Of a DNA stretch of 49,692 nucleotides, positions 34,701-42,670 are shown piece by piece. The notes beneath the pieces were generated by a model. It saw only the letters and a list, made by a program, of their open reading frames with translations. It was not told the origin of the DNA and made no database searches. Each line of letters starts with the position of its first letter. Position 1 is the stretch's first letter. The position numbers and the translations under genes were made by a program. Source of the stretch: Chara braunii (taxonomy: Eukaryota > Streptophyta > Charophyceae > Charales > Characeae); NCBI GenBank assembly GCA_003427395.1, contig BFEA01000941.1, positions 231,147 to 280,838 of the forward strand, given 5' to 3'.

Positions 34701-37700
34701 TCCGCATGACCGACTCGGATTGCATGCAAAAACTACTTGGATCCCCATCATTGACACATCAGAATGACCGACTCAGATCGCATCCAAAAACTATGAAACA
34801 TGTGCATGGGAGGCGTTCCATGCTTCCTCTCTTTTCCAGAGTTGAAGGACCCTATCCAGTGCCTATGGAATCCTTGGCCCCAACCCTCTCTTTGTACCAC
34901 CATTCTGCCTCTGAGCTTCCTGACCCCTTTCTCCTACACTGAAATCCAAACCTCGTCCTCACACCAAAATGGCCTAACTGGGCAACTCAGTTAAGAGCAT
35001 AGGGGCAGGCCCACTAGTATTAGGTTTATGCTAAGAAAACAAGAACCTGGTCATACCGTAGGACTAAGCTCATTCACACTTGATAGAATACCAATAATGG
35101 GCCCTGGCCCATGCTTGCACGAGGGCTTTCTTGACCGACCGAGGTCACACTTGCTGTATGATGGACCCAAGAAAGTCCCAATGTCAATATGCCCGCGAAC
35201 GTCGTCATAGCGACCGCTTAACATTGCACAAATGTCTGTCCCCTCTTTGCAACTCCTTCGCCTGGGAAGGCAACTCGCTACGCCAAACATCAGGCCGTAG
35301 AGCATCAATACGCACTTGTCCAGGTGATCGCTATTTTTTTTCTGGAGCCTATCCATCCACGACGTCGGCATGTTGATGCACAAGGATGAGTCTAAAATAG
35401 CCATTTACAGTTCCATTCTGAATGTAAGCCCTGATTCTTACACGATATAACACGAGTATAAAAACAACCATTTACAATGATCGACTAGTAGTACTAACAG
35501 CCAGCTTAAAAGAGCCTTAAAAGGAATTATGAAGCAGGATCATGCCAGGATGAGGAAGGGAAAAGGGGGATGGGAACATCTCCAAAAGAGGGGTGAAAAC
35601 AAACAGCACAATTTACCTTCTCCCATGGTTGAACGACACACAGATGCAACTGCTGATAAACAGATGACGAGTTCAAGTCCATCTGCAATCTGGATTCAAC
35701 AACGTTACGGCAAACATGTGAACTTTGTTGAAGGTTGTCTGACTGCTGATATGCATACCCTTTTGATAAGAGCCTGAAGCTGCTCTCTCCCCTGAAGATT
35801 CCTGAGCCCGGGAGTGTTTGGCGACGAGACATTGATGACCTGATTTGACAAAGACATAAAATTTCAAACCAGATAGAAACCACAGAGTTCCACAACATAA
35901 AATTTCAAACCAGATAGAAACCACAGAGTTCCACAACATTGTGTCAAAATGATAAAGGAAGAGAGCAGGAATAGGAGGGTGAGGATGAGGAGGAGGAGGA
36001 GGAGAAGAAGAAGGTGTAGAGGAAGAAGAAGAAGGTGTAGAGGTAGAGGAAGAGGAGGAGGAAGAGGAAGAGGAGGAGGAGAAGAAGAAGGAAGAAAGTG
36101 TAGAGGAGGCGGCAGAGAATGAAGAAGAAGAAGGACGTGTAGCAACGTTCTGTAGGCATGTGAATGTGACTTTTCTCAAAATTTCTGTAGTCTTTTGCTA
36201 TTGCAAACAAACACTTGAAGATACAAATCCACTCCTCCGTGTGCAGGTTATCAATACTTGGGTGAAGTCAGGAGTCTTCAACAACAACCCGGAAGATCAA
36301 ACCTAGTTCTCGCGGCAGCAGGACTTGAACCCCCAACCTGCCTCAAGTGGTTGCAGTATTTCATGTCATTTTCTGTTTCACTTGTGCACGGTTCTGAACC
36401 TGGGACCTGGATGTAGAGTCTCCGTTAGCTCGCCATTTTAGGCCTTTCCTGACAAGCAGGATCTCAGTTTTTCGTTAGTCGACCCGGTAGGCCTAGGGCA
36501 AGTGGCAGCTTGTCAAATGCAACAAAAAGGAAAGAAGTTTCATACCGTCTTCATTCCTCAAGTTTGGCTGTTTGGAAGATCCGAGGTGTGCTAAATTTGG
36601 CACTAAAGATAGGAGACAGGCTGCAGCTATAACTGGCGGTTCTCGCATTATAGTGCATCTTTTCCAGATCTGTTTGGTGCATGGCGTTGAGGGCAGCAGC
36701 TAGGCGGCCCAGGTGGATCATGTCAAATTTCCGCAATTTCGTCAACCATTCCCATGGGTAATTACTCTACTTTCCACTTGAACACACTTTTCCAATCGAG
36801 TTTGATTTCACACCATCAACAATCGATAAGTGATGATGTTTGTAGTCGAGTGAAATTTGTCAAAATGTGTTCCACCAGTGCTCCTCAAGGCAAAAGCACT
36901 GTCTTCACCCAGATAGAACACATGATCATTATGGCAGCACATACGGTTGTATCAAGACTGAAAGTTGCCGCAAATACAGATATAATATCAAGACTGAAAG
37001 TTACCCCAAATACAGATATAATTTCAAGACTGAAAGTTGCCCCAAATACAGATATGAGGACCCCAGGTTCTGTTGGGGGAGGACAGTAATCTATTAAGCC
37101 GTTAGGACAAATCTATGTGGTAGGATTTCAGATAATCCTGAGCGAACCTTTCATCCCCACTCTTCCAGCCTTTGCCAAATCTTTTTTTCCGCCAAATCTT
37201 TTCCGGTGAAAAGAACTGTGGTTCTAACTGACCTCAAGAGGGAAGCCCCTTTCCATTGCTCAGCAATCTCTAGGCTTGTGGCTAAAAGCTGCCTCTTTTC
37301 CTTCTGGTGCTTCCACCCACCAGAACCCGAAAGCACATGGGATGTCACCTGCAAACCATAACCCTAAACCCTAAACCATGATCCCTAAACCTAAACCATA
37401 AGCCCTAAATCTAAACCCGAACCCTAAACCTTAAACCCTAAGCCAAAAGCAGCACAAGACTGTCAGGATTGCATAAATGATTTTCCAGTCCTTTTTTTTT
37501 TCCCCTCTCTGATTCTATCTGCAAATCTACAATCAATCAGCAAGGTGCACCCACTTTTTTCTTTCTTTTCTTTTTGGCGGGTGGGGGGAGGGGGCAGCAG
37601 GACCTTTTCACTGTCGGATAAAAAATCTGACAGACCCTTTCGTTTCAGGTTCTCAGCAGCTTGGAGGCAGAGAGACTTCATAGCAAGACATGCTGCTCTA

Positions 37701-39132
37701 CGGCACTGCTGCTTTAAACCACTAGTACCTTTGCTGCATGGGAAAATAGCGGGCCTCGGGTGGGCCTCCGACCTTTCGGAGGCCGAAACGAAACGACGGC
37801 CGCAGTTCAGATTTATCAATGGCAGCCGTCGTCGGGCCCGGCCTCCAAATTTTTAGGAGTTTGGGAAAACAGCCACTTTTCCCTATTCGGCATAATATTT
37901 CAGGCTAGACAAATTCCCTTCCTTCCTCGCCCTCCCCCTACCCGCCCTACCTTTCCGCTTCTCAAACAAACAGGAAGTCCACGCAGACATACACCGATAC
38001 CCAGTTCATTATGGACAAGGGCAGTCATCCTCTTTCTCCTACTCCTCCTTTTCCGCCTCCACACAATTGTGTGCAACGCTCATCCCTGCCAGTGCAATGT
38101 TGTGGCATACATGCATCAGAGATCATGCATTGTAAGTCGTAACACATGCAATGCCATACGCCATGCTCCCTCAATCCCAATTTGATCCACTCACCAAATA
38201 GTCCGCATATTGAGCCAATCCACGCACTCCTTTCTCAAAATCAGCTGCCGCATCTTCGGTCTTCTTGTTCTTGCCAAGGTTGACGCCAATGATCCCGGTC
38301 TCAAGACCATGCTTCTGAACAGATCCTCCACCCTGCCTGACACCATTTCTTTTTCCCACTCTCCTCCTCCTCTTGTGGCACTCTGCCAGTCTCTTTGACA
38401 CAACTTCAATGCCTTCATTGTTGAATCCATATCTGTTTATCACTGCCCTGCGCACAAATGAAGAAACACACACACAAAAAAAAGAAAACAGAGCATAACT
38501 CAGAAGCAAGCAATGCCATCTCATCAATGATGACCGTGACTGTGAGACAAAACTTACCAAACATCTCCTCAAGGTCGAATGAGACACAACTAACTTACTA
38601 AGAACTATGTAGGACGTGGTCCTCCTGGCAGACTGAGTGCAGTTTCCCACATGTGATGTACGTGGTACCACTCACTGCCCCTCAGGAGCCCTTCTACCAA
38701 CGGGCCTAGCTCAGTTGGTACAACCAATGACCTGTTTTTTTTTTTTTTTTTTCCGAAATAGCATGCTTTATTATATATGGAGCAAAAGGAGGCCGGGAAA
38801 CCCTCCACATCTCAACCCGGAAGACTGGGGCCATTACCCAGATTTGGCTCTTACTTGAAACAGGGTCCAGTGTCCCTTTCTCCTAAGAAGCTTCATGCTA
38901 TTCCCAAAACAAAGACTAAACTGGAATAACAAAATGACAAAATAACAAAAACAAGGGAACCTTCCTTCTATCTTTCCACCCATCCTCACCTTAAGCTCTG
39001 GAACAGACCGCTGTTGCTCGTCTTTCCCATTACCTCCGACACCTCCTCCTCTCTGTCCGCTTTCCTTAAACCCTAAACCCTACTGTCCTTAGTGACGTGA
39101 AAACCCAGTCCCTATTTCCTAAGCCAACTTCC

Positions 39133-39163
<31 letters not shown>

Positions 39164-41947
39164 CTTACTTTTAGCCCTACCCTCTACAGACCTGCGTTCG
39201 AATCCAGACGCAACCAAAATGACTATTTGGTAGGATAAAATCATTCTGAATTGCCTGGGGGCCGGTCAGTTCAATGATGATTTCCAAACACCGTCACCCT
39301 TTTCTAAAAAAGGAAAAAGGGTGCGGGGGGGGGAGCCCTTCTGTCCCCCAGGAGCTGTCCTGATGGAGCTGTCGCGCAGACGCTATGCTAGGAAGACCGC
39401 CCATGGTTTCTCCTCAACTGTTGCCATGCCCATGCCTGGCACTGCGATGCCTTGCTGGGCCTCCCTCCCTCGTCAGAGTATTTCTGGTTTCGTTCACAGA
39501 CTTGTCAGCCAATGTCTTGCCGTGCTACTGAAGTTTCCCCTCTTACTTTGGTACTCGTTAAAATCGGTCATCATACTCGTCACACTTCACTGACTTCAGT
39601 TGGTGAGTTGAAACGACGTGGGTTAGCAGTAGCACAAAGTGAGTTGCACACTCCAACAATTTTCCGCATATTTTTCTACCCGTGAGTTGCACACTCCAAC
39701 AATTTTCCGCATATTCTTCTACCCAGCCAGACTGAAGATGCGTCCTCCGTATCGAGTTTGGCTGGCTTGAAGAATATGTGGAAAAAATGCGGAGAACACC
39801 TTCTTCGTAAGTAATGCCTTCTCCATCTGTCCTGTCCTTTGGTTGTCGAGAGAAATTCAATGCTTTCTCGACAACCAAATCAGATTCTCTCGAAAACTAA
39901 AAGAGTAAATCAAGTTTCCAGCATCAGACAATACAATCGATTATCTACCCAAAATGAAATAAAGGCACTCAAGATTTTTTTATCCTAGTCTGCCTCAGAC
40001 TGCCTGGCTTGAAGAATATACCGAATGCTTCCCGCGACCCAGAATACACCGAATGCTTCCCCCGACCCCTTGTGTTTGGGTGTGAATGGGTTGGAGGCAG
40101 GAAGGTTGTCACAGTGGTGTTGTTCAAGCACATGGCTTCCGCTCTGCATGCCACTGTGGCTGTCTATACCGATATCTATACCTACTCCAGTACAGAGATT
40201 TTAAGATTTATGCATACGAATATAGATGCAGATATAGTACTCTATGACTGTTCTTCGAGACAATGTTATCCCTTAAAATTGGAACGATACAGAGAAGATT
40301 TGCATGGGCCCTGCGAAAGGATGACAGACAGAAATAGAGAAATGGTCCAAATGTTTCTGAAAAAAAGGAAAAAAGAAAAGAGAAAAGGTAATATACTCTA
40401 TGACCTGAAATGTAGATATGCTCAACAATCCTCATCAATGACTTTTCAAAAAAGTCGTCTGCTTCTCGCTTGAGGTTGCATACTCTATCACTGTGCCTTT
40501 GAACCATCAAATGGCATCCATTTCTCGATCTTCCTCCTTCCACAAGTGGTTAACGGGGATCCCCACTTTCAGGCCCTGGGTAACGGGTCCAAAACTGAAA
40601 TTAGGGTTCTTTTTTTCTTTTTTTAACAACGAGGGTCAAAATTTATTATTTTATGTTATTAATACTTATTATTTATTTTATTTTTTTTGCCTGTTCTTGT
40701 TTTGGTTCAAGGCTGCTGTGTCCTCGGCCCTTCCCCTCTTCTCCGACCCTCGGCCTGTCCCATCCTCAACAGCCAAAAAAACTTTCATATTTCTGCTTTT
40801 TTTTAGCTTCAATTAACATATAACAACAGCAAATGACTGGTGATGAATACAAAGTTAAAAACGTTTTCTCTCTTCAATTTTCTTGACTTACTGTTGCTCC
40901 GGTAGTCGGAAAAGCCTCAGTTAAAAACGTTTTCTCTTCAAGCCTCAGTTAAAAACGTTTTCTCTTCAATTTTCTGCACTTACTGTTGCTCTGGTAGTCG
41001 GAAAAGCCTCGATCCAGGATTGCCTGCTTGCGGGACGGGCGTGACAGAGCCAATCTCTACCGCTCCAAACCCCATCCCAAGCAGTCCATCCACTCCCTCT
41101 GCACTTTTGTCAAACCCCGCCGCCAAGCCAATAGGATTATTGAAATGCCTTCCCCATAGATCGACGTGCAGACATGATGGATCCATCCGGTACTCCCTCG
41201 GGACAAGATTGTACTTGGCCGCTAAGACTGTGAACCTGTGGGCTCTTTCTGGAGGAAGAAATCTCCACAGTGGATTGATCGCGCGTGAAACCTTGAAGTA
41301 CAAGTCGCTGCAGAAAGCGGAGGACAACCACTTCAGCAATGAGGGCCTAGTAGGCTAGTAGTTGCATCACTCACCATCCGCCAAGATAATTGTGATTCTT
41401 TGTGAATGCATCTTCTCAGATCTTCAACTTATATTTTGTCTGTTCTCTTAATGATGCTCATGCGTATGTATTACTAGAAACTTAGTGAGTAGTCGTAACA
41501 CACAAGAGGCGGCGAGAAGGAAACCACTCTAGAATGGCACATGAGGGGATGATGAGGCCAACCAGTGTGTGGGTTTGGTGCAGCTACTACATAGGGCCCG
41601 AGTACGAGGCTCTTGATATTCTGCATGATGCATGGTGTGCATGCTGCAATATCATTATAAATTTATTACCATAATAATCAACATCGGGAAAGGAAGAAAA
41701 GAAAAAAAAAGTGTCTCTAAAATGAATCACTGCATGCGTAGAATCATAAACTCAACCCAAACTCGGTCTAAGGACTGTTTAAGATTCTTTTAAGACTTTG
41801 CACTGTTTGCAGTGTTGCACAGAATCATAACATAAATAAATGCAGTCAAGCTGTCTAAGACTTTCAAAAACTGTCAAAAAGGAATCACTGCATGCACAGA
41901 ATCATACAACTTCAATGCATAACCTCAGAGGCTCGGTCTAAGAATAG

Positions 41948-41978
<31 letters not shown>

Positions 41979-42670
41979 GTCAATTTGTCTCAAGAAGCAA
42001 TCACTGCATCCACAGACTCTGAGTCACATAAACTCAATACCTAACCTCAGTCTAAGACTTTCAAAAAACTGACACAAAGAAATCACTTTGTGAAGTTTGT
42101 GCACAGAATCATAAACTCAAAAGATAATGATCTCAGTCTAAGACTTTTAAAAACTGTCATAAAGCAATCACTGCATGCACAGAGTCGCACAAACTCGATA
42201 GTACGTAAACTCGACCTTCACGAGTGTCCCATTGTTCTCAAAAATAGCCTGTCACTGCACACCCAGAATCACGTTCGCATATTAGCATGAAATTGATCAA
42301 TGACATGCTCTCCTCTTTCGACTCAGTCATTACAGGGTCTGATCAGTGATCTGTCATCATGATGCCAGACATCGCAGGTTTAAAATTTAATCCCATTTTT
42401 TCCCTGGGAATGCATAAAGTCGATACATGATAGATATTAAACTCCATACATGAAAACTCGATATACATGAAACTCGATAACACACGAATGTCCGAAGTTA
42501 AGGCGGCGGAAAGCAAACGACGAAGAATTGTCAGAGTCACACACAAGATAGCTATGTATCATGCAGGCCTGAGTTCCCAATGCATCTCCCTACCTCAGCG
42601 TGCCTCGATCCCTGGCCGTGAAATAGGCACCACCTGCAACGATGGACCCAAGGAATGACCCTCCCAGAAT
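18994..42670 (-). CDS. PYRD: Dihydroorotate dehydrogenase (quinone), mitochondrial; 7 exons, both ends missing
   Basis: Class 2 DHODH oxidises dihydroorotate to orotate, passing electrons through FMN to ubiquinone at the mitochondrial inner membrane (fourth step of de novo pyrimidine synthesis). The coding parts are 42670-42594, 41307-40984, 38447-38195, 35839-35759, 31610-31503, 29919-29890 and 19131-18994, all read on the minus strand. Joined, they give 337 codons with no stop and matching phases. Visible motifs in order are a hydrophobic anchor (residues 1-17), [11 protein letters not shown] and [12 protein letters not shown] (FMN/substrate pocket), [28 protein letters not shown] (catalytic Ser, residue 224), [13 protein letters not shown] and LSGRPL. 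Plant enzymes are about 460 residues, so roughly 50 N-terminal and 75 C-terminal residues are absent. Introns run from 1.3 to 10.8 kb and carry the transposons listed here. The exons look intact, so I take it as a working gene, though expression is not shown. Confidence 0.93.
19132..19736. other. DHODH intron, no gene
   Basis: Plain intronic DNA between the acceptor of exon 18994-19131 and the gypsy element. It has a G-rich patch near 19200-19250. Confidence 0.7.
19737..20850 (-). repeat. 3' LTR of gypsy element 2
   Basis: Starts tgttatgaacttgg, ends agtcattgca, and has the same length as the partner at 26601-27714. It contains seven single Ns, at offsets matching the partner LTR. Confidence 0.95.
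20851..20867 (-). other. Polypurine tract of gypsy element 2
   Basis: On the minus strand, cccggggagggtaagcc directly precedes the 3' LTR's TGCAATGACT. Confidence 0.6.
20884..21467 (-). pseudogene. Post-integrase/chromodomain-like tail, gypsy element 2
   Basis: Minus-strand [20 protein letters not shown], then [25 protein letters not shown] and [11 protein letters not shown] match element 1's tail. A second frame gives the chromodomain-like [18 protein letters not shown]. Between the two, a partly duplicated segment repeats gtacgacgga and gggatcagcgcccact (21116-21154 and 21242-21278) and breaks the frame. Confidence 0.85.
21422..22981 (-). pseudogene. Reverse transcriptase and truncated RNase H fused to post-integrase tail, gypsy element 2
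   Basis: A 519-codon open frame. It carries [57 protein letters not shown] (22150-22180), the [10 protein letters not shown] connection and [20 protein letters not shown] of RNase H. After [15 protein letters not shown] the next residues, [10 protein letters not shown], belong after the integrase core. So the rest of RNase H, the zinc domain and the DDE core are gone and the reading frame is kept across the join near 21560. A shift near 21480 then ends it. Confidence 0.9.
22908..23381 (-). pseudogene. Aspartic-protease-like region, gypsy element 2
   Basis: [20 protein letters not shown] corresponds to the retropepsin active-site loop, with DCG where D-S/T-G is usual. KLHLGMKV also occurs in element 1. 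The second motif reads DLVFSMQWL instead of DLILGxDWL. The two changed positions suggest decay or a diverged protease. Confidence 0.8.
23474..24037 (-). pseudogene. gag C-terminus with zinc knuckle, gypsy element 2
   Basis: A Ser/Ala/Gly-rich linker, then [16 protein letters not shown], a C-X2-C-X3-H-X4-C knuckle near 23515-23560. It is one residue shorter than element 1's knuckle. The frame is separated by a shift from the upstream gag piece. Confidence 0.82.
24158..24601 (-). pseudogene. gag middle region, gypsy element 2
   Basis: A Pro/Ser-rich start, then [32 protein letters not shown] and GPAQKWATF, the usual retrotransposon-gag helical core. The frame stops at 24158. Confidence 0.8.
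24809..25072 (-). pseudogene. gag N-terminus with coiled coil, gypsy element 2
   Basis: ATG at 25072: [18 protein letters not shown], a Pro run, then the Gln/Glu/Ala-rich helix [20 protein letters not shown]. This is the natural start of the polyprotein; a stop at 24809 separates it from the next gag piece. From 25073 to 26582 is an untranslated leader of about 1.5 kb with no supported gene. Confidence 0.75.
26583..26598 (-). other. Primer-binding site of gypsy element 2
   Basis: On the minus strand, tggtatcggagcgaag lies two bases after the 5' LTR. Its first 12 bases are identical to element 1's primer site. Confidence 0.8.
26601..27714 (-). repeat. 5' LTR of gypsy element 2
   Basis: Partner of 19737-20850. 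Differences cluster near 26694-26712 and from about 27398 onward. TTAT follows at 27715. Confidence 0.95.
27845..27967. mobile_element. Foldback MITE family A, copy 2
   Basis: ctaccatcttcacccgaaat to ctattcgggtgaagacagca, with caaatacagctataatgacc inside. It has a small insertion near 27932-27944. Confidence 0.85.
28347..28422. repeat. 38-bp tandem duplication
   Basis: cacaagtatgc(a/g)cagtct followed by gcagcaaaaa(c)cagtc occurs at 28347 and 28385. The surrounding 27968-28521 has no gene. Confidence 0.85.
28522..28586. other. Assembly gap (65 N)
   Basis: Ns end directly in a run of A (28587-28610), as when an assembler stops at a homopolymer. Confidence 1.
29096..29475. repeat. GTACG-rich inverted repeat cluster
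   Basis: cgtacgggggc at 29104 pairs with gcccccgtacg at 29191. Between and after them ctgtacggg, cgtacag and cgtacgag recur more than ten times, resuming at 29396-29475 after two long A runs (29208-29231, 29364-29394). No gene. Confidence 0.8.
29890..29919 (-). CDS. PYRD: DHODH 30-nt micro-exon
   Basis: Ten codons, [10 protein letters not shown], bounded by ttttgcag and GTGAGT. They fill exactly the gap between DIAA at the end of the 31503-31610 exon and IVSNTT at the start of the 18994-19131 exon; the family has an equal-length ALALxxDGL-type segment there. Both neighbours are phase 0. The minus-strand reading is open beyond the exon, so only the fit and the splice sites define it. Confidence 0.88.
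29920..30600. repeat. DHODH intron with 32-bp tandem repeat
   Basis: ttccatagaggaagcagtca followed by atgccctgctct is repeated nearly three times at 30259-30350. Two atactcagcaac(g/a)gccgccca copies lie at 30018-30062. No gene seen. Confidence 0.85.
30601..30760 (-). mobile_element. Poly-A retroposon-like sequence (antisense)
   Basis: T26 is followed by ataacgaagacaacttctat and a cccggaaatgggcccggc segment. Similar poly-T-headed pieces with a (t)tattataa and gccggga(a) motif occur at 38738 and 47952, suggesting one SINE-like family read on the minus strand. Weak evidence. Confidence 0.45.
31503..31610 (-). CDS. PYRD: DHODH exon: LVKVSPDLT segment
   Basis: A 108-nt, phase-0 exon of 36 codons. 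It encodes [20 protein letters not shown], then [16 protein letters not shown]. The Lys-containing VKVSPDL strand contacts FMN in the family. The acceptor is tttgctgcag and the donor GTGAGC. On the sense strand, a run of 46 C lies about 48 nt upstream of the acceptor. Confidence 0.95.
31658..31703. repeat. Uninterrupted 46-G run
   Basis: G46, flanked by more G-rich DNA (31642-31712). It is poly-C on the DHODH sense strand, 48-93 nt upstream of the exon that starts at 31610. Confidence 0.97.
31850..32110. other. tRNA-like promoter boxes, degenerate
   Basis: On the minus strand, tttagctggtagaccactgg (near 32085) resembles an A box and cacaagttcacaacc (near 32025) a B box. On the plus strand, ggggttcaaggcccac (31877) resembles a B box. 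No cloverleaf is complete. Possibly SINE fragments. Confidence 0.35.
32489..32599. mobile_element. Foldback MITE family A, copy 3
   Basis: ctaccgtcttcacccgaata to ttcaggggaagaaggtag, 111 bp, with arms mostly complementary. Confidence 0.9.
32700..34080. repeat. Long degenerate CCAT satellite
   Basis: About 1.4 kb of imperfect (CCAT)n, with (CCCT)n patches near 33716-33760 and 33950. Long open frames here on both strands are low-complexity Pro/Ser/His or Gly/Arg/Trp artefacts. A 90-bp direct duplication of unrelated sequence (gtggggatcccaaccagacc at 33305 and 33395) is embedded. Confidence 0.93.
34081..35758. other. DHODH intron with ~60-bp tandem repeat
   Basis: Between 34628 and 34797 about three copies share acttggatccccat, gaccgactcggat and gcatgcaaaaacta, spaced 55-62 bp. 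No gene or conserved protein otherwise. Confidence 0.75.
35759..35839 (-). CDS. PYRD: DHODH exon: catalytic serine motif
   Basis: An 81-nt, phase-0 exon of 27 codons. It encodes [19 protein letters not shown] followed by QLQALIKR. The second Ser of NVSSPN is the class 2 catalytic base. The acceptor is caaatcag and the donor GTATGC. Just upstream in the intron is a 41-bp exact tandem duplication and then a long CTC/CTT-rich tract (sense strand). Confidence 0.95.
35855..35936. repeat. 41-bp exact tandem duplication
   Basis: Two identical copies beginning cataaaatttcaaaccagat at 35855 and 35896, starting 16 bp upstream (sense) of a DHODH acceptor. Confidence 0.97.
35975..36135. repeat. GAG/GAA-rich tract
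   Basis: Purine-rich gaggaggag and gaagaagaag with gtgtagagg interruptions. It is pyrimidine-rich on the DHODH sense strand. Leu/Ser-rich frames here are repeat artefacts. Confidence 0.95.
36140..36897. other. DHODH intron with tRNA-like fragments
   Basis: Minus-strand gggggttcaagtcctgctgc (near 36311-36330) and caggttcagaacc (near 36395) look like tRNA T-arm/B-box sequences. No full tRNA can be folded from the adjacent bases by eye. Confidence 0.4.
36898..37060. mobile_element. Foldback MITE family A, copy 4, with internal triplication
   Basis: The left arm (gtcttcacccagatagaaca) is followed by three 36-bp units at 36951, 36987 and 37023, each atcaagactgaaagttgccg then caaatacagatata. The right arm is missing. 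Confidence 0.85.
37353..37443. repeat. Interstitial telomere-type repeat
   Basis: About ten degenerate CCCTAAA units (ccctaaaccctaaacc, aacctaaaccat, ccctaaatctaaaccc). This is the plant-type telomere motif, here inside a DHODH intron. A shorter ccctaaaccctac lies at 39070. Confidence 0.9.
37714..37889. mobile_element. TIR element family B, copy 2
   Basis: ttaaaccactagtacctttg and gggaaaatagcggg at the left, body ggcagccgtcgtcgggcccg, ending cttttccctattcgg. It aligns along its length with 18138-18306. The right terminal repeat is lost. Confidence 0.85.
38195..38447 (-). CDS. PYRD: DHODH exon: NRYGFNNEG to GVNLGKNK
   Basis: The first G completes the split Gln codon, then [20 protein letters not shown] follows, a basic variable loop (KRRRRVGKR) and [20 protein letters not shown], ending QYADYL at a GTGAGT donor. 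The acceptor is preceded by a good pyrimidine tract. The basic insertion sits where the Arabidopsis enzyme has a Ser/Pro-rich insertion, so this loop varies within the family. 253 nt. Confidence 0.94.
38697..39300. mobile_element. tRNA-derived SINE, apparently split by poly-A insertions
   Basis: gggcctagctcagttggtac at 38702 is an A-box-like tRNA 5' half, broken by T18 at 38736. gcgttcgaatccagacg at 39190 is a B box, followed by gggggccggtcagttca as in other copies (45779, 49600). The intervening DNA begins with poly-T and ends with T30 (39135-39164), as if retroposons had inserted. Inference. Confidence 0.55.
39639..39790. repeat. 43-bp duplication and short foldback
   Basis: gtgagttgcacactccaaca occurs at 39639 and 39682. 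Then ccgcatattcttc...cagccagact near 39707 pairs with ggctggcttgaagaatatgt near 39762. No gene. Confidence 0.75.
40249..40357 (+). ncRNA. U6 snRNA-like sequence (probable pseudogene)
   Basis: ttggaacgatacagagaaga, then ttgcatgggccctgcg and aaggatgaca, then tagagaaatggtccaaat, follow U6 in order; the ACAGAGA box is intact. The 5' stem (ttcttcgagacaa) carries a changed spacer, and no poly-T terminator follows (atgtttctga). The U6 role would be catalysis in the spliceosome. It lies in a DHODH intron, on the opposite strand. Confidence 0.75.
40860..40983. repeat. Partial tandem duplication of a DHODH exon-intron boundary
   Basis: The block gttgctc(t/c)ggtagtcgga and aaagcctc, with cttac before it and acgttttctc beside it, occurs at 40886-40925 and again at 40979-41010. 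A second GTAAGT donor (minus strand) therefore lies 92 nt beyond the first. Confidence 0.92.
40984..41307 (-). CDS. PYRD: DHODH exon: N-terminal domain and first FMN-pocket strands
   Basis: This 324-nt exon starts after a tttctgcag acceptor and ends at a consensus GTAAGT donor. It encodes [16 protein letters not shown], then [13 protein letters not shown], the VPREYR(M)DP segment, and the barrel start [11 protein letters not shown] with [16 protein letters not shown], all diagnostic of class 2 DHODH. Its last 28 or so bases and the donor are duplicated just downstream (see findings). Confidence 0.95.
41700..42260. repeat. Diverged ~90-bp tandem repeat in DHODH intron
   Basis: aatcactgcatgcacagaat, cataaactcaa, acctcagtctaagactt and aaaactgtca recur in that order about six times, interrupted by an A run (41949-41976). 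No coding capacity. Confidence 0.85.
42594..42670 (-). CDS. PYRD: DHODH exon: membrane anchor
   Basis: This exon encodes [17 protein letters not shown] followed by a charged TARDRGTL, the single membrane segment that follows the transit peptide in plant and animal DHODH. The acceptor is gaggcag before 42670 and the donor is GTAGGG after 42594. It ends with two bases (AG) of a split Ser codon, which the next exon's first C completes. The preceding exon must end in phase 0. I searched for it to the right edge and found no convincing candidate. Confidence 0.85.

Noticed and set aside
35673-36179. Ser-rich 168-residue minus-strand protein
   Set aside because: Most of it is the GAG/GAA repeat; the true DHODH exon at 35759-35839 uses a different frame.
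36300-36430. Complete tRNA gene on the minus strand
   Set aside because: Only T-arm/B-box-like pieces are visible; I could not assemble an acceptor stem and anticodon arm.
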